This document shows positions 49,312 through 59,787 of a stretch of 64,000 nt of DNA, in pieces (position 1 is the stretch's first letter; each line of letters opens with the position of its first letter). The stretch lies in NCBI GenBank assembly GCA_018067045.1, contig JAGPVL010000027.1, positions 21,479 to 85,478 on the forward strand, read 5' to 3'. A model generated the notes under the pieces. It was given only the letters and a program-made list of their open reading frames with translations, made no database searches and was not told the origin of the DNA. This DNA is from Gammaproteobacteria bacterium (GTDB taxonomy: Bacteria; Pseudomonadota; Gammaproteobacteria; Pseudomonadales; Alcanivoracaceae). A program made the translations under genes and the position numbers.

Positions 49312-50076
49312 TTATTCGGTAGATGAAGGGGTGTCGTCTTCGTTACGCTTGCCGGTTATGGCGGCGATAATGATACCGACTTCGTAAAGTAGCCACATCG
49401 GCAGGGCGAGTAGAGTTTGTGAGAATACGTCAGGTGGTGTGAGTAACATACCAATCAAGAAGCAGCCGACAACAACGTATGGCCGCGACTCTCTCAGTTT
49501 TTCTACGGTAGTTAGACCAGACCAGACCAGCAGCAAGATGGCGATGGGCAATTCAAATGCCAGTCCGAATGCGATAAACAACGTGCTAATAAAGTCGAGG
49601 TAGCGACTAATGTCTGTCATCACTGCGACGCCTTCCGGTGCGATGGAAGTGAAAAACGCAAACAGCAGTGGGAAGACGACAAAGTAGGCAAATGCTACCC
49701 CAGCATAAAATAGCAAGACGCTGCTTACGAGTAGTGGAATAGCAAAACGTTTTTCTTTGCGGTACAGGCCTGGCGACATAAACGCCCATGCTTGGTGCAA
49801 AATAATCGGCATGGCGACGAGCAATGCCGCATAGAATGACAGCTTGAACGGCACTAGGAACGGGGAGGTGACGTCGGTGGCAATCATCGACGTGCCCTCG
49901 GGCATTACGTCAATAAGCGGTTTAGCAACGAGTGTATAAAGCTCTTTCGAGAAATAAAATAAGCCTGAAAAAACGACCACAATCGCCAATACCGCGCGTA
50001 GTAACCGATCACGTAGCTCAAGAAGATGGGCCATAAGTGGTTGATTGAGGTCGTTAATATTTTTCTTGTCGGTCAT
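49312..50076 (-). CDS. tatC: Twin-arginine translocase subunit TatC
   Basis: A 254-residue protein with six membrane helices. Conserved motifs: PLMAHLLELRDRLLRA at the N-terminus (signal recognition), the FKLSFYAALLVAMPIILHQAWAFMSPGLY loop, and the later LAFELPIAILLL helix with its conserved Glu. It binds twin-arginine signal peptides and, with TatB and TatA, exports folded proteins. Its ATG shares a base with the tatB stop region, and tatABC are in order on the minus strand. Confidence 0.97.
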   Translation of the reverse strand: MTDKKNINDLNQPLMAHLLELRDRLLRAVLAIVVVFSGLFYFSKELYTLVAKPLIDVMPEGTSMIATDVTSPFLVPFKLSFYAALLVAMPIILHQAWAFMSPGLYRKEKRFAIPLLVSSVLLFYAGVAFAYFVVFPLLFAFFTSIAPEGVAVMTDISRYLDFISTLFIAFGLAFELPIAILLLVWSGLTTVEKLRESRPYVVVGCFLIGMLLTPPDVFSQTLLALPMWLLYEVGIIIAAITGKRNEDDTPSSTE

Positions 50077-50504
50077 TACTGTGTTGAGTCTTTTGGCTGA
50101 GCAGGCTGGTTGCCGTGATCGTTGTGATTGGCGTCGACGGCGACCGATGTGGTTTGATCGGCTGCTTTAAGGTGTGCGGGTTTGGTAGAGGCGTCAGCGG
50201 GCATCGCTGCGCTGTCTGTTGGAGGTGCGATGCTTGGCGTATCGGCAAAGGGGTCGAACTCGATATGGCCACTCAAACTTTCTTCGTCGATGCCGAGTTC
50301 CTTTGCTTTGCGGCGGAATTTTTCCTGCATATCCTGATTGTGCACTTCGCGTTCTAGCTCGTAACGTAAGTTACTAAACGTCGCGCGCGCGCGACCGCTC
50401 CAATAGCCAACCTTGCGGGCGACTTTAGGTAGGCGCTCGGGGCCGAGCACCAAAAGTGCGATCACGAAGACCACCAGCAGTTCAAAGAAGCCCATGTCGA
50501 ACAT
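50076..50504 (-). CDS. tatB: Twin-arginine translocase subunit TatB
   Basis: A 142-residue protein with the family start MFDMGFFELLVVFVIALLVLGPERLPKVARKVGYW (one membrane helix, then the Glu-Arg-Leu-Pro turn and amphipathic helix), followed by a charged, Ala/Pro-rich tail of low conservation. It forms the receptor complex with TatC. It overlaps tatC by one base and is 51 bases after tatA. Confidence 0.95.
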   Translation of the reverse strand: MFDMGFFELLVVFVIALLVLGPERLPKVARKVGYWSGRARATFSNLRYELEREVHNQDMQEKFRRKAKELGIDEESLSGHIEFDPFADTPSIAPPTDSAAMPADASTKPAHLKAADQTTSVAVDANHNDHGNQPAQPKDSTQ

Positions 50505-50555
50505 AGTGTTTAAGCGCCTGCTACTTTTCCGCTTATCTAAAAACGCGACACGTTA

Positions 50556-50801
50556 TTAGACGTTATCTTTTTCGCTGCTTTCTTTTGCAGAACTTTCGCT
50601 TCGGCTAGCTTCAGGCTTTTCGCCGTCGTCGCCTGCAATTGTTTTCTGCTGATCTTTCTCGCCGTCTTTAACGGAATCTTTAAAGCCTTTTACTGCGCTG
50701 CCTAAGTCGCCGCCAATGTTGCGAAGTTTCTTCGTGCCAAATAAAAGCACAATGATGGCGAGGACGATTAGGAGCTGCCAAATGCTAATGCCAGCTAACA
50801 T
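50556..50801 (-). CDS. tatA: Twin-arginine translocase subunit TatA
   Basis: 81 residues from ATG 50801 (GGAG upstream), the position of the conserved start [43 protein letters not shown]. The membrane helix, FGTKKL hinge and amphipathic helix are intact; the tail is highly charged. It oligomerises to form the translocation pore. It starts two bases after the hisE stop, so it is cotranscribed with hisE. Confidence 0.96.
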   Translation of the reverse strand: MLAGISIWQLLIVLAIIVLLFGTKKLRNIGGDLGSAVKGFKDSVKDGEKDQQKTIAGDDGEKPEASRSESSAKESSEKDNV

Positions 50802-50803
50802 AG

Positions 50804-51139
50804 TTATTCTCCGCGAGTGCGTGATTGTTTTTCTTCGATACCGGAAAGGCCAAAGCGTCGCTCCAACTCTTCCAATACCGTCTTTGAACTGATGTCTAGG
50901 CGCGTCAGCATCACTAGAGTATGAAACCAAAGATCTGCGGTTTCAGATATAAGCTTTGCTGGATCACCGCTGACTTCCGTATCACGAGCAGCAAGTATGG
51001 TTTCAACGGCTTCCTCACCTACTTTCTCAAGAATCTTGTTGAGGCCCTTGTGGTACAAGCTTGCCACATAAGAGCTGCCGGGATCTGCCTGTTTGCGTTC
51101 GGCCAGCACCTGTTCGAGCTGGGTAAGAATATCAGTCAT
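50804..51139 (-). CDS. hisE: Phosphoribosyl-ATP pyrophosphatase HisE
   Basis: A 111-residue MazG-like all-helical enzyme that removes pyrophosphate from phosphoribosyl-ATP in histidine synthesis. It has the conserved [17 protein letters not shown] and [15 protein letters not shown] helices with the metal-binding Glu and Asp residues. It is monofunctional, and hisI, often just upstream in relatives, is absent from this cluster. It heads hisE-tatABC. Confidence 0.95.
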   Translation of the reverse strand: MTDILTQLEQVLAERKQADPGSSYVASLYHKGLNKILEKVGEEAVETILAARDTEVSGDPAKLISETADLWFHTLVMLTRLDISSKTVLEELERRFGLSGIEEKQSRTRGE

Positions 51140-51270
51140 TAATGTCTCCGAGTTCCTTGCAGTGTAGCAGATGCGATTTTGCCACGCTGTGCCGTTGCTG
51201 TGCTATGTCTTGCCAAGCCTTGTCACGGACGTTTCGTCACTATAGCGCCGTTATCGTTGCTCTTCTTTGC

Positions 51271-52893
51271 TTAGGGTCGCAGCGCCCATGCTAGGGCGAG
51301 CAAACCAACACCGGCGCACGCTAGCATTGGCATGCTAGCGGCGACTAGGGTCGGAGCACTCAATGCGCTGATGACCAGCAAGGTGCCGCCGCCAAGACCG
51401 GCAAACAGTTTGCGCCGATGGTGAAGTAGTGTGGTGCTGATACGACTTTCCAGTTCGCGCTGTTGATGCGGTAAAGTACGGATGTTCTCCAGTGCGTCAC
51501 GCAGCATATCGGGCATGTCCGGTAGTTGTGCTAGCCATTCCGGCGCACGCTGCTGCAGTTTTTTGAGTGTTGGCATGGGACCAAATTCTTCTAACGCCCA
51601 ACGCTCCATGAGTGGTCGGCCTAGCGTCCAGATATCCAGCTGCGGATAGATGCTGCGGCCGAGGCCCTCCACATGCACTAGCGTTTTCAGCAGCAAGATG
51701 TACTGCACCGGCGCTTCGATATGATATTGGCGCGCCGCGTCGAATAACTTGAGCACCAGTGGCGCAAATTCGAGTTGATCAAGCGGCTGCGACATCATTG
51801 GTCCGACGATGGTTTCGACGGTACGTTGGAAGCGGTTTTTATCAATCGGCACGGTGGCCCAGCCGGCACGTACGACGAGGTCGACCATGGCCGCGTAATC
51901 CTGGCGCATAACCATTAGGGCAAGGCGGCCGAGCAGATGTAGATCTTCGCGTGATAGTCGGCCAACGATGGCGCAATCGACGGACATGTACTGCGGCGTC
52001 TCAGGATGCTCCGGCGAGACAAAAATATTGCCTGGATGCATGTCGGCGTGAAAGAAGTTGAAGCTGAAAACTTGTGTGAAGAAAATTTCAACGCCGCGTT
52101 CGGCCAGTGTGCGCGGATCAATACCAACGGCTTTGATGCGTTCTATTTCATTGACCGGAATGCCATAGATGCGCTCCATTGCCATAACGCGACGCGTGCT
52201 AAATTCGCGATGTACTTCTGGAATAAAGAGCAGCGGGCTAAATAAAAATTGGCGGCGCATGGTTTCGGTGTTGAGTGCTTCGGACTTGAGGTCAAGCTCA
52301 GCGCGTATAATGTCGGCGTAGTCAGTAATCACTCTAGTCGGACGAAAGTAGCGGGCATCGTGCCATACTCGCTCGAGCCAGCTGGCGCCGAGCAGCATAA
52401 CGCGCAGATCCCGTTCGACGGTTTTCTCGATGCCAGGGCGGATTACCTTAAGAACGATTTCGCGGTCATCATGTAGCGTGGCGGTGTGGACTTGGGCAAC
52501 GGATGCGGACGCCAGCGGTTGGATGTCGAAGCTCGCAAATAGCTCACTAACCGGCGCACCCAGTTCGGCCTCAATGATTTGTTGCGCAATGGCGCCGTCG
52601 AAGGGGGCGACCTGATCTTGAAGCTTTGCCAGCGCATTGGTCCATTCCGGCGGGAGTAAATCCCGGCGCGTGGCGAGTAGTTGGCCAAACTTAATAAAGA
52701 TAGGGCCGAGTTCTTGTAAGGCCTGTTGTAGCCTTTCGCCTTCACTTAATCCGCGCGGACCAAACCACGCGGCGGGGTGTAAATATTCCAGTGCAATCAA
52801 AGGAAGGAGCAGTGGGTGTTTGGGTAGCAACGACATTAAGCGATAGCGGCAAACAACTCGGATTACGGTAATAATTCGGAATAGCGCAGACAT
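51271..52893 (-). CDS. ubiB: Ubiquinone biosynthesis kinase-like protein UbiB
   Basis: A 540-residue ABC1/ADCK/UbiB-family protein supporting ubiquinone synthesis. Features: the KxGQ-type motif in GPIFIKFGQLLATRRDLLP, an Ala-rich loop replacing the kinase glycine loop (PLASASVAQVH), EIVLKVIRPG, the FFHADMHPGNIF catalytic-like motif, and two C-terminal membrane helices (about 495-538). Atypical kinase features of the family are present. Its ATG overlaps the ubiJ stop by one base. Confidence 0.96.
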   Translation of the reverse strand: MSALFRIITVIRVVCRYRLMSLLPKHPLLLPLIALEYLHPAAWFGPRGLSEGERLQQALQELGPIFIKFGQLLATRRDLLPPEWTNALAKLQDQVAPFDGAIAQQIIEAELGAPVSELFASFDIQPLASASVAQVHTATLHDDREIVLKVIRPGIEKTVERDLRVMLLGASWLERVWHDARYFRPTRVITDYADIIRAELDLKSEALNTETMRRQFLFSPLLFIPEVHREFSTRRVMAMERIYGIPVNEIERIKAVGIDPRTLAERGVEIFFTQVFSFNFFHADMHPGNIFVSPEHPETPQYMSVDCAIVGRLSREDLHLLGRLALMVMRQDYAAMVDLVVRAGWATVPIDKNRFQRTVETIVGPMMSQPLDQLEFAPLVLKLFDAARQYHIEAPVQYILLLKTLVHVEGLGRSIYPQLDIWTLGRPLMERWALEEFGPMPTLKKLQQRAPEWLAQLPDMPDMLRDALENIRTLPHQQRELESRISTTLLHHRRKLFAGLGGGTLLVISALSAPTLVAASMPMLACAGVGLLALAWALRP

Positions 52894-53543
52894 CAGAGCG
52901 TTTTTCCTGACTGGCGCTTCATGAGCGCGATGCGGGCGGCAAGACGATCAGTGTCGGCGCGAAGCTCGTCTACGTCTTGATTAAATTCAAACACTTCACG
53001 GCGCGAGGCGAGCAAGGATGACTCTTCGCGCAGGTACTCGCTTAGCTGGCCGCTTAAGCGGGTCGCCGCATTGCGCGCCCAGCCAAATAGTCGCCGTGCG
53101 CTGTAATCAATTTGCTGGGCGAACTCGCTACCGAGCAAGGGCTCAGCCAGTGCGCCCCAATCGATGTCGATTTGTTTAGCGATGGCGATAATATCTTGCA
53201 GTAGTTCGCGGTCGCCACGCACGGTGACCGGGCCGCCGATCACAGACGGTGCGCCGCGCCATTCGAGCAGTTGGGCGAGGAGGTCAATGGCGCCGCCCTT
53301 TAAGTCGACATCGGCTTCCGCATCGCTCTGATGGTAAAACTCGATGCCGTCTTCGACGATCAAAATAAATATCTGAATCGGCGGAAGTGTGAGCTGTATA
53401 GAGATAAGGCGGCCGCTGTGCGTGTTTAGCGCGCGCGCGGTGGCAGGGTCGCTGCGTAACGCGCTGTTCACTGCTCTTTCTAATGTTGCCAGCGCGGCAG
53501 CTTCAATAAAGGACGGCGGACGTGACTCGTCGCGTAAGCTCAT
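52893..53543 (-). CDS. ubiJ: Ubiquinone biosynthesis accessory factor UbiJ
   Basis: A 216-residue protein with an N-terminal SCP2 domain (about 15-130; [27 protein letters not shown], and [15 protein letters not shown]) and a C-terminal coiled coil ([26 protein letters not shown]). UbiJ binds isoprenoid intermediates and organises the soluble ubiquinone-synthesis complex with UbiK. It overlaps ubiE by four bases and ubiB by one, so the three are translationally coupled. Confidence 0.94.
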   Translation of the reverse strand: MSLRDESRPPSFIEAAALATLERAVNSALRSDPATARALNTHSGRLISIQLTLPPIQIFILIVEDGIEFYHQSDAEADVDLKGGAIDLLAQLLEWRGAPSVIGGPVTVRGDRELLQDIIAIAKQIDIDWGALAEPLLGSEFAQQIDYSARRLFGWARNAATRLSGQLSEYLREESSLLASRREVFEFNQDVDELRADTDRLAARIALMKRQSGKTL

Positions 53544-54292
53544 GCTTTAAACCCGCGATGTAGAGCAACAATGCCGCCGATCATGTTGAAATATTCGCTG
53601 CGAATAAAACCCGCGTCGGTGACCATATTCTTTAATGTTTCTTGATCGGGGTGCATACGAATTGATTCGGCTAAATATTGATAAGACTCAGCATCGCCGA
53701 CAATCGCTTTACCCAGTTTGGGCCAGGCCCAAAACGAATACAGTTCGTACATTTTTGCGAGGTTTTGACTGGCGGGGGTGGAAAACTCTAGAACCAATAA
53801 ACGCCCGCCGGGCTTGAGCACGCGTAGCATGGAGCGCAGCGCTTTGTCTTTGTCGGTAATGTTACGTAGACCAAAAGCGATGGTGACGCAGTTAAAGGTG
53901 TTGTCGGCAAACGGTAAGCATTCGCCGTTCACTTGGGTGACTTCGGTGTTGTGCGAGCAGCCGGCGTCGAAAACACGATCGCGCCCAACGGCGAGCATTT
54001 CATCATTAATATCGGCAAGCACTACAAGGCCTTTGTCGCCGACCAGCCGTGAAAATTTAATCGCGAGGTCGCCAGTTCCGCCGGCTAGGTCCAGCACTTT
54101 ATGGCCGGGACGCACCGCGGCCATCTCAATGGTAAAGCGCTTTAAAATACGATGGGAGCCAAGCGAAATCAGGTCATTCATCATATCGTAGCGGCGCGCT
54201 ACGGAGCGAAATACGCCGGCCACTTTTTGCTGCTTTTCCTGCCATGGCACCTGTTGGTAGCCAAAGTGGGTGGTTTTGTCTTCGTTGCTCAT
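53540..54292 (-). CDS. ubiE: Ubiquinone/menaquinone C-methyltransferase UbiE
   Basis: A 250-residue class I methyltransferase acting on the benzoquinol ring. Motif I is [18 protein letters not shown]; the UbiE signature segments are [24 protein letters not shown] and [37 protein letters not shown]. It ends with GGIVALHRG as usual. It is one base after the FFLEELY-like gene and is followed by ubiJ and ubiB. Confidence 0.97.
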   Translation of the reverse strand: MSNEDKTTHFGYQQVPWQEKQQKVAGVFRSVARRYDMMNDLISLGSHRILKRFTIEMAAVRPGHKVLDLAGGTGDLAIKFSRLVGDKGLVVLADINDEMLAVGRDRVFDAGCSHNTEVTQVNGECLPFADNTFNCVTIAFGLRNITDKDKALRSMLRVLKPGGRLLVLEFSTPASQNLAKMYELYSFWAWPKLGKAIVGDAESYQYLAESIRMHPDQETLKNMVTDAGFIRSEYFNMIGGIVALHRGFKA

Positions 54293-54293
54293 G

Positions 54294-55001
54294 TCAGAGG
54301 CTCCTCACCTCGTAGGGGCGCGGATGCTCGTCGAGCACCTGCTGCATGATGTGTTGTTCAATGGTGGCAAGTCGATCGAGCAGGGTATCGCAGCGATCGA
54401 TGCCTTTCATGGCGCCAAACCCTAATTCGAGGAAATCATACAGGTTGCCGAAGCCGGCCGCATGGGCTGGTTTGCGTACCAGTCGAAAGGTGCTCTGTAT
54501 CATGCGGCTGCGCACATAGCGATCGAGGTGTGGACCAATTTGACGGATGACTTCGAGTTGCTTGCCGCGCAGCTCAGGCTGCCCTTGCTGGCGGTAGCCC
54601 CAGCACCAGACGTCATCGTCGAGGGGCAGGTCTAGGCGTTCGGCAAGGGTGTCGGTGAGCGCCTCGTCAAGCTCTTGGGTGAGGATGGCGGCTTCGAGCA
54701 CGGTGGCGGATGTGTCCATGACCCGACGCGGCAGTAGTCGTTGTGCTTTGTTGACGGCACGACGAATATCGATAGCCACTGGTTTGAGGTCGCGGCCACC
54801 ATAGACGTCTTCAATGAGGAAGCGCGCGGCGGGTTCGGTTTTGGGGTCGTTAATGAGGTTGGCGTGGGTCTTTAGCAGGCGCTCGCGCTGATACGCCTGG
54901 AGATTTTCCAAGCGCATATTAAAGGGCAGGTCTTCGCCGTGCTGACGCAGGGCAAAAAACCGTTCGAGGCCGTGCTGTAGGCGTTCGCCAGCGCTCATCA
55001 T
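54294..55001 (-). CDS. FFLEELY-motif-like protein of unknown function
   Basis: A 235-residue, mainly helical cytoplasmic protein. The segment [33 protein letters not shown] near residue 35 resembles the FFLEELY-motif family (here [10 protein letters not shown]). The rest is helix-rich with no catalytic motif, and it ends with a helix [17 protein letters not shown]. It starts at one of two adjacent ATGs. One base separates it from ubiE, so it probably shares the ubi message, which is the only clue to its role. Confidence 0.65.
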   Translation of the reverse strand: MMSAGERLQHGLERFFALRQHGEDLPFNMRLENLQAYQRERLLKTHANLINDPKTEPAARFLIEDVYGGRDLKPVAIDIRRAVNKAQRLLPRRVMDTSATVLEAAILTQELDEALTDTLAERLDLPLDDDVWCWGYRQQGQPELRGKQLEVIRQIGPHLDRYVRSRMIQSTFRLVRKPAHAAGFGNLYDFLELGFGAMKGIDRCDTLLDRLATIEQHIMQQVLDEHPRPYEVRSL

Positions 55002-55067
55002 GAATCCTTCGATATCCGTTAGTGCGAACTAAGGTGTGGTCTGTAACGTATATAAGCTACGAGCAAT

Positions 55068-55118
55068 AAAAAGCCCGCCGAATTGTACCAATAAATTGTC
55101 GGTACAAGTGGGCGGGCT
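55068..55118 (-). terminator. Rho-independent terminator of hslVU
   Basis: A long stem with AGCCCGCC/GGCGGGCT (55072-55079 with 55111-55118) and TTGTACC/GGTACAA inside it. On the minus strand the stem is followed by TTTTT. It lies about 75 bases past the hslU stop and upstream of the ubi group. Confidence 0.88.
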
Positions 55119-55193
55119 GAGGCCAATTACGGTCGATGTGGCCAATGCGTGCGGCTATAAAGTTTTCCTGCTCAATAATGCTCTGAGCGCGCC

Positions 55194-56519
55194 CTAGAGA
55201 ATGTAGCGGCTCAAGTCTTCGTCACCAGCCAGCTCGCCGAGATAGCGATCCACTGCCTGAGCATCGAGAGTGAGCGGTTTGTCGTGGTACTGAGTGGCGA
55301 GGTCATCAGCGTCATAGCTGATCTCTTCCAATAGTTTTTCCAGCACGGTGTGTAAACGTCGTGCACCGATATTCTCGGTGCGCTCGTTCACGTGCCACGC
55401 AACCTCCGCTAAACGGCGAATGCAGTCGTCGGTAAACTCAATTTTGAGCCCCTCAGTTGCCAGTAGTGCGCGATACTGCTCCGTGAGCGATGCATCTGGC
55501 TCGGTCAATATGCGCTGAAAATCTTCAGGAGAGAGCGCGCTGAGTTCGACGCGAATGGGTAGGCGACCTTGGAGTTCTGGAATTAAGTCAGAGGGTTTGG
55601 CCAAATGGAATGCGCCGGACGCAATAAACAAAATATGATCCGTTTTCACCATGCCGTATTTTGTGCTGACGGTGCAGCCCTCGATGAGTGGTAATAAGTC
55701 GCGCTGTACACCTTCGCGACTGACGTCGGTGCCGCTGGTTTCGCCGCGTTTCGCCACCTTGTCAATCTCGTCTAGAAAGACAATGCCGTTTTGTTCGACC
55801 AGTTCGATGGAGCGTGCCTTGATCTCATCTTCATTAACGAGTCGGGCAGCCTCTTCTTCGCGAATTATGCGGCGCGCATCACGTACCTTTAGAGTGCGGC
55901 TTTTTCGTTTATCGCTGCCCATACGCGAAAACATCTGTTGTAGCTGGCTGGTCATGTCTTCCATGCCCGGCGGCGCCATAATTTCGACGCCGGCTTTTTG
56001 CTCGGCTACTTCAATATCAATATCGCGGTCGTCGAGATCGCCTTCGCGCAGTTTCTTTCTAAATAGCTGTCGGGTGTTGCTGTCTTGCGGCTCTTCATCT
56101 CGAGCCGGGCGCAGCAAAGCGTCGAGGACGCGCTCTTCTGCGGCTTCCTCCGCCTGAGCTTCATGCTTTGCCATGGCTTGCTGGCGCAGCATTTTTATCG
56201 CGGTTTCGACAAGATCACGAATAATGGATTCAACATCGCGACCGACATAGCCGACCTCGGTAAATTTTGTTGCCTCGATTTTAATGAAGGGAGCATTGGC
56301 CAGGCGCGCTAGGCGTCGTGCAATCTCGGTTTTGCCGACGCCGGTTGGCCCAATCATGAGAATATTCTTTGGCACGACTTCGTTGCGCAGCGCAGGTGGT
56401 AGTTGCATGCGCCGCCAGCGGTTTCTCAGGGCAACCGCCACGGCCTTTTTGGCGGGCAATTGACCGATAATGTGTTTGTTCAGTTCGCTAACAATCTCGC
56501 GCGGAGTTAGATCTGCCAT
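55194..56519 (-). CDS. hslU: ATP-dependent protease ATPase subunit HslU
   Basis: A 441-residue AAA+ unfoldase that feeds substrates to HslV. Features: [15 protein letters not shown], Walker [30 protein letters not shown], an intermediate I-domain (about 110-230), Walker B FLDEIDK, and C-terminal DEDLSRYIL, which docks into HslV. It follows hslV by 36 bases. Confidence 0.98.
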   Translation of the reverse strand: MADLTPREIVSELNKHIIGQLPAKKAVAVALRNRWRRMQLPPALRNEVVPKNILMIGPTGVGKTEIARRLARLANAPFIKIEATKFTEVGYVGRDVESIIRDLVETAIKMLRQQAMAKHEAQAEEAAEERVLDALLRPARDEEPQDSNTRQLFRKKLREGDLDDRDIDIEVAEQKAGVEIMAPPGMEDMTSQLQQMFSRMGSDKRKSRTLKVRDARRIIREEEAARLVNEDEIKARSIELVEQNGIVFLDEIDKVAKRGETSGTDVSREGVQRDLLPLIEGCTVSTKYGMVKTDHILFIASGAFHLAKPSDLIPELQGRLPIRVELSALSPEDFQRILTEPDASLTEQYRALLATEGLKIEFTDDCIRRLAEVAWHVNERTENIGARRLHTVLEKLLEEISYDADDLATQYHDKPLTLDAQAVDRYLGELAGDEDLSRYIL

Positions 56520-56555
56520 AACAGTTTCCGTATAAAAAGGGTTCTGAAAAAAGCG

Positions 56556-57080
56556 CTACCAGCTAAGTTCTTCGATGGTCTGATTTTGGTTGGTAAAAAC
56601 GCAAATATCACCAGCGATGGTCAGACTTTTTTCGGTAATGGTGCGGGCGTCGAGTTCCGTGTTGTGGAGAAGCGCGGTGGCTGCCGCTTGGGCAAAAGGA
56701 CCGCCGGAACCGATAGCAATCAAATTATCTTCGGGTTCAATCACATCGCCGTTGCCGGTAATAATGAGTGAGGCTTCTTGATCTGCCACGGCGAGCAACG
56801 CCTCAAGGCGACGCAGAGCGCGATCGGTGCGCCAGTCTTTGGCTAATTCAACGGCGGCACGTACCAGCTGGCCTTGGTGCTTTTCAAGCTGGGCTTCAAA
56901 GCGTTCAAACAGGGTGAAAGCATCGGCGGTACCACCGGCAAAACCCGCAATGACCTTGTTGTGATAGAGGCGGCGTACCTTGCGTGCATTGCCTTTCATG
57001 ATGGTATTGCCAAGTGAAACTTGGCCGTCGCCGCCGATGACGACGCTGTTGCCACGGCGAACTGAGACGATAGTGGTCAC
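56556..57080 (-). CDS. hslV: ATP-dependent protease peptidase subunit HslV
   Basis: A 174-residue proteasome-beta-like peptidase. After Met removal Thr2 ([10 protein letters not shown]) becomes the catalytic N-terminal Thr; the [16 protein letters not shown] and [18 protein letters not shown] segments are typical. It starts at GTG 57080 with AGGAG seven bases upstream. It is preceded by a sigma-32 promoter and cotranscribed with hslU. Confidence 0.98.
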   Translation of the reverse strand: MTTIVSVRRGNSVVIGGDGQVSLGNTIMKGNARKVRRLYHNKVIAGFAGGTADAFTLFERFEAQLEKHQGQLVRAAVELAKDWRTDRALRRLEALLAVADQEASLIITGNGDVIEPEDNLIAIGSGGPFAQAAATALLHNTELDARTITEKSLTIAGDICVFTNQNQTIEELSW

Positions 57081-57135
57081 GTAGAGTGCTCCTTTATTCC
57101 AGTATGTCTTGCGTGTGTCTTGCAGTATGAAAGGA

Positions 57136-57163
57136 AGATGGGGATAGGGAAGTGGAATTCAAG
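57136..57163 (-). promoter_or_regulatory. Sigma-32 heat-shock promoter of hslVU
   Basis: On the minus strand, CTTGAAT (57157-57163) and CCCCATCT (57136-57143) are 13 bases apart, matching the RpoH consensus CTTGAAA-N13-CCCCATNT at all but one position. Transcription should start near 57128, about 48 bases before the GTG. Confidence 0.9.
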
Positions 57164-57224
57164 GCTAGCAACTGGGATTCGACGCTCGCGGCCACGCCGG
57201 CGTTCTATGGCTGGCGCCAGCCAC

Positions 57225-57258
57225 AAAAAAGCCACCAAACTTCGCGATTAGTGGCTTT
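57225..57258 (-). terminator. Rho-independent terminator after SPOR gene
   Basis: AAAGCCAC (57228-57235) pairs with GTGGCTTT (57251-57258); on the minus strand the stem runs into TTTTTT. It separates the SPOR transcription unit from hslVU. Confidence 0.88.
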
Positions 57259-57289
57259 GTGTTACAGCTTGGTGCTGTGAGTGGTGTTA

Positions 57290-57892
57290 TTAGCCGCCTT
57301 TCTTAACCTTGATCGGGAGTGTTTCAACGCCGACGCTAGCCATCTTGTCCTGTGCTTTGTGCAGTGCATTGATGTTACTAAACGGGCCAATCATGACGCG
57401 ATGCCAAGTGTCGCCAGAAGGCAGTTCTACCGGCTGTACGCGGACGGAGTAGCCTTGCAGGATAAGCGTGGCGCGACGGCGATCTGCATCTTCGCTGCTG
57501 CGGAAGCTGCCAGCTTGAAGTAGGTACTGCTCATCGCCATGGTTGCGATTCTGTGGTGCAGCGCTAGTGTTTTTCGACGTGCTTGTGTTGCTATTGTCGT
57601 CCTCGCTTTTCGGGACAATGACTTCCATCTTTGGCAACACGGCATAGAAGTCAAAGCGTGGTGCTTTTTCTGTCGCTTCGGGTGTGACTTTCGGTGCGCT
57701 TGCTACCTTTGCTTGAACCGGCTTGTCTGGATTAAAGCGAAGCTCAGCGAGGTGGTATAAAAAAGTGATAAATACGCCGGTAACGAGGCCAGTAAAGAGC
57801 CATACCCAGCCGGGCACCTGACGTTGCTGATTTTGTCGCTGACGGGGCGTGGGCTTGCTCGCGCCGCGGGTGGATGTCTTCCTTGCTGCCAT
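57290..57892 (-). CDS. SPOR domain protein (FtsN-like)
   Basis: A 200-residue bitopic membrane protein. A basic Gln/Arg-rich cytoplasmic start is followed by one membrane helix (about 28-46, GWVWLFTGLVTGVFITFLYHL), a Ser/Asn-rich linker and a C-terminal SPOR domain (about 122-195: YLLQAGSFRSSEDADRRRATLILQGYSVRVQPVEL ... HRVMIGPFSN). SPOR domains bind denuded septal glycan. Layout and the neighbour argS suggest the FtsN-type divisome protein, though paralogues exist. Confidence 0.88.
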   Translation of the reverse strand: MAARKTSTRGASKPTPRQRQNQQRQVPGWVWLFTGLVTGVFITFLYHLAELRFNPDKPVQAKVASAPKVTPEATEKAPRFDFYAVLPKMEVIVPKSEDDNSNTSTSKNTSAAPQNRNHGDEQYLLQAGSFRSSEDADRRRATLILQGYSVRVQPVELPSGDTWHRVMIGPFSNINALHKAQDKMASVGVETLPIKVKKGG

Positions 57893-57981
57893 GTGAAATC
57901 TGCTCCATTACATTCTGTGTGTCGCTTGGCGCTCGACTTTATTTAACGTGCTCGTCCTGTGTGGTGATTAACGGACGTTAA

Positions 57982-59724
57982 TTACATGCGCTCAAGCGTG
58001 TTGATGCCAAGCAGGGCTAAGCCTGCTTTCAATGTTCGGGCCGTGAGCCACGCCAGCTGCAAGCGGCTGTTACGCACGGCGGGATCTTCACTGCTAAGAA
58101 TTGGACAGTGCTCATAGAAGCTAGAGAAGTGGCCGGCCAATTCGTACAAATAGTTGCAGAGTAAATTCGGCAATCCTTTTTCGGCAACATGGTTAAGGAC
58201 TTCGCCAAACTGTAGCAGCGAGTTGCCCAGTAGTTGTTCTTGTTCAGCCTGAATATTCATACTGCCGATCAGCGTTGCAGGGTCGATGTCTGCTTTGCGA
58301 AAAACACTGACGACGCGGGTGTAAGCGTAAAGTAAATAGGGCGCAGTGTTGCCTTCAAAGCTGAGCATCTGATCAAAGTTGAAAATATAATCGCTGCTGC
58401 GATTCTTCGACAGGTCCGCGTATTTCACAGACGCAATGCCGACGGTGTGCGCAATGTTGGTAAGTTCGCTGTCGTCCAATGTTGGGTTCTTAGACTTGAC
58501 CAGCGCAAGCGCGCGTTGTTCCGCTTCATCGAGCAAATCGACTAATTTTACTGTGCCGCCATCGCGGGTTTTAAACGGCCGGCCGTCAGCGCCATTCATG
58601 GTGCCGAAACCCATGTGTGCGAGATCGGTATCGGTCTTCACAAAGCCGGCTTGTTTGGCGACGGCAAAGACTTGTTGGAAATGCAGAGCTTGGCGCTGGT
58701 CGACAAAGTACAGCATACGCTCGGCATTGAGCGTCTGTTGGCGATAGCGCAATGCAGCAAGATCACTGGTGGCGTAAAGGTAGCCGCCATCGGCTTTCTG
58801 CACGATAACCGGCAGCGCCTCCCCTTCCTTATTTTTAAACTGATCAAGAAAAACGCATTGAGCGCCGTCATTTTCGACCAGCATATTGCTGTCGCGCAAT
58901 GCGTCGACGATCAGGCTGAGTTGATCATTATAGGCACTTTCACCACGTACGTCGGCGGCACTAAGACTAACGCCGAGACGTTGGTAGACGTCGAGGCAGT
59001 GGCGTAGAGAAACGCTGTTAAAAGCGCGCCACTGTTCGAGGCAATGTGCGTCGCCACCCTGCAATGCGACGACAAGCTGGCGGGCGCGATTGGCGAATTC
59101 TTCTGATTCATCGAAACGTTGTTTCGCGGCGCGATAAAAACTTTCCAAATCCGACAGTGCGGTGTCGTTGATGCCGGCAGGCTGTTCTTCGAGGTAGGCA
59201 ATGAGCATGCCGAACTGGGTGCCCCAGTCACCAACGTGATTTTGACGAATAACGTTATGGCCAAGAAATTCCAGCGTGCGCACTACGGCATCACCAATAA
59301 TGGTGGAGCGCAGATGACCCACGTGCATTTCTTTCGCGAGGTTCGGGCCGGAGTAATCGACGACAACGGTTTGCGTGTGTGTGGGCTTAGCGATGCCGAA
59401 GTGCGAATCGTTGAGCGCGGCAGTTAGTTGCTGGCCGAGAAAATCTTCGGTGACGAAAAAGTTGATAAAGCCTGGCCCAGCGATCTGGACGTCGGCAATG
59501 GCATCGTCTTGCGGCAGTGCGGCGATTAACGCTTCGGCGATGTCGCGTGGCTTTTTGCCGGCAGGTTTGGCCAGCATCATGGCGACGTTGCAGGCGAAGT
59601 CGCCATGGCTTTTGTCACGGGTGCGATCGATTTGAATACGCGGGGCGACGTCTGTCGGCAGCACCTGTTGTTCACATAGGGTGGCGATCGCTTGTTCTAT
59701 CAGGGAGGCAATACGTTCTTTCAT
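57982..59724 (-). CDS. argS: Arginyl-tRNA synthetase
   Basis: A 580-residue class Ia synthetase. It has the additional N-terminal domain, the HIGH-type motif [17 protein letters not shown], a [13 protein letters not shown] segment, [17 protein letters not shown], and the C-terminal anticodon-binding DALR domain ([18 protein letters not shown] ...). It lacks a standard KMSKS, as many ArgRS do. It lies between priA and the SPOR gene on the minus strand. Confidence 0.98.
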   Translation of the reverse strand: MKERIASLIEQAIATLCEQQVLPTDVAPRIQIDRTRDKSHGDFACNVAMMLAKPAGKKPRDIAEALIAALPQDDAIADVQIAGPGFINFFVTEDFLGQQLTAALNDSHFGIAKPTHTQTVVVDYSGPNLAKEMHVGHLRSTIIGDAVVRTLEFLGHNVIRQNHVGDWGTQFGMLIAYLEEQPAGINDTALSDLESFYRAAKQRFDESEEFANRARQLVVALQGGDAHCLEQWRAFNSVSLRHCLDVYQRLGVSLSAADVRGESAYNDQLSLIVDALRDSNMLVENDGAQCVFLDQFKNKEGEALPVIVQKADGGYLYATSDLAALRYRQQTLNAERMLYFVDQRQALHFQQVFAVAKQAGFVKTDTDLAHMGFGTMNGADGRPFKTRDGGTVKLVDLLDEAEQRALALVKSKNPTLDDSELTNIAHTVGIASVKYADLSKNRSSDYIFNFDQMLSFEGNTAPYLLYAYTRVVSVFRKADIDPATLIGSMNIQAEQEQLLGNSLLQFGEVLNHVAEKGLPNLLCNYLYELAGHFSSFYEHCPILSSEDPAVRNSRLQLAWLTARTLKAGLALLGINTLERM

Positions 59725-59787
59725 GATCTTTACTGCAGCCAGTTTGGGCGGCGATTGTACGGCAAAATAACAGTCAATGCGCTGCCT

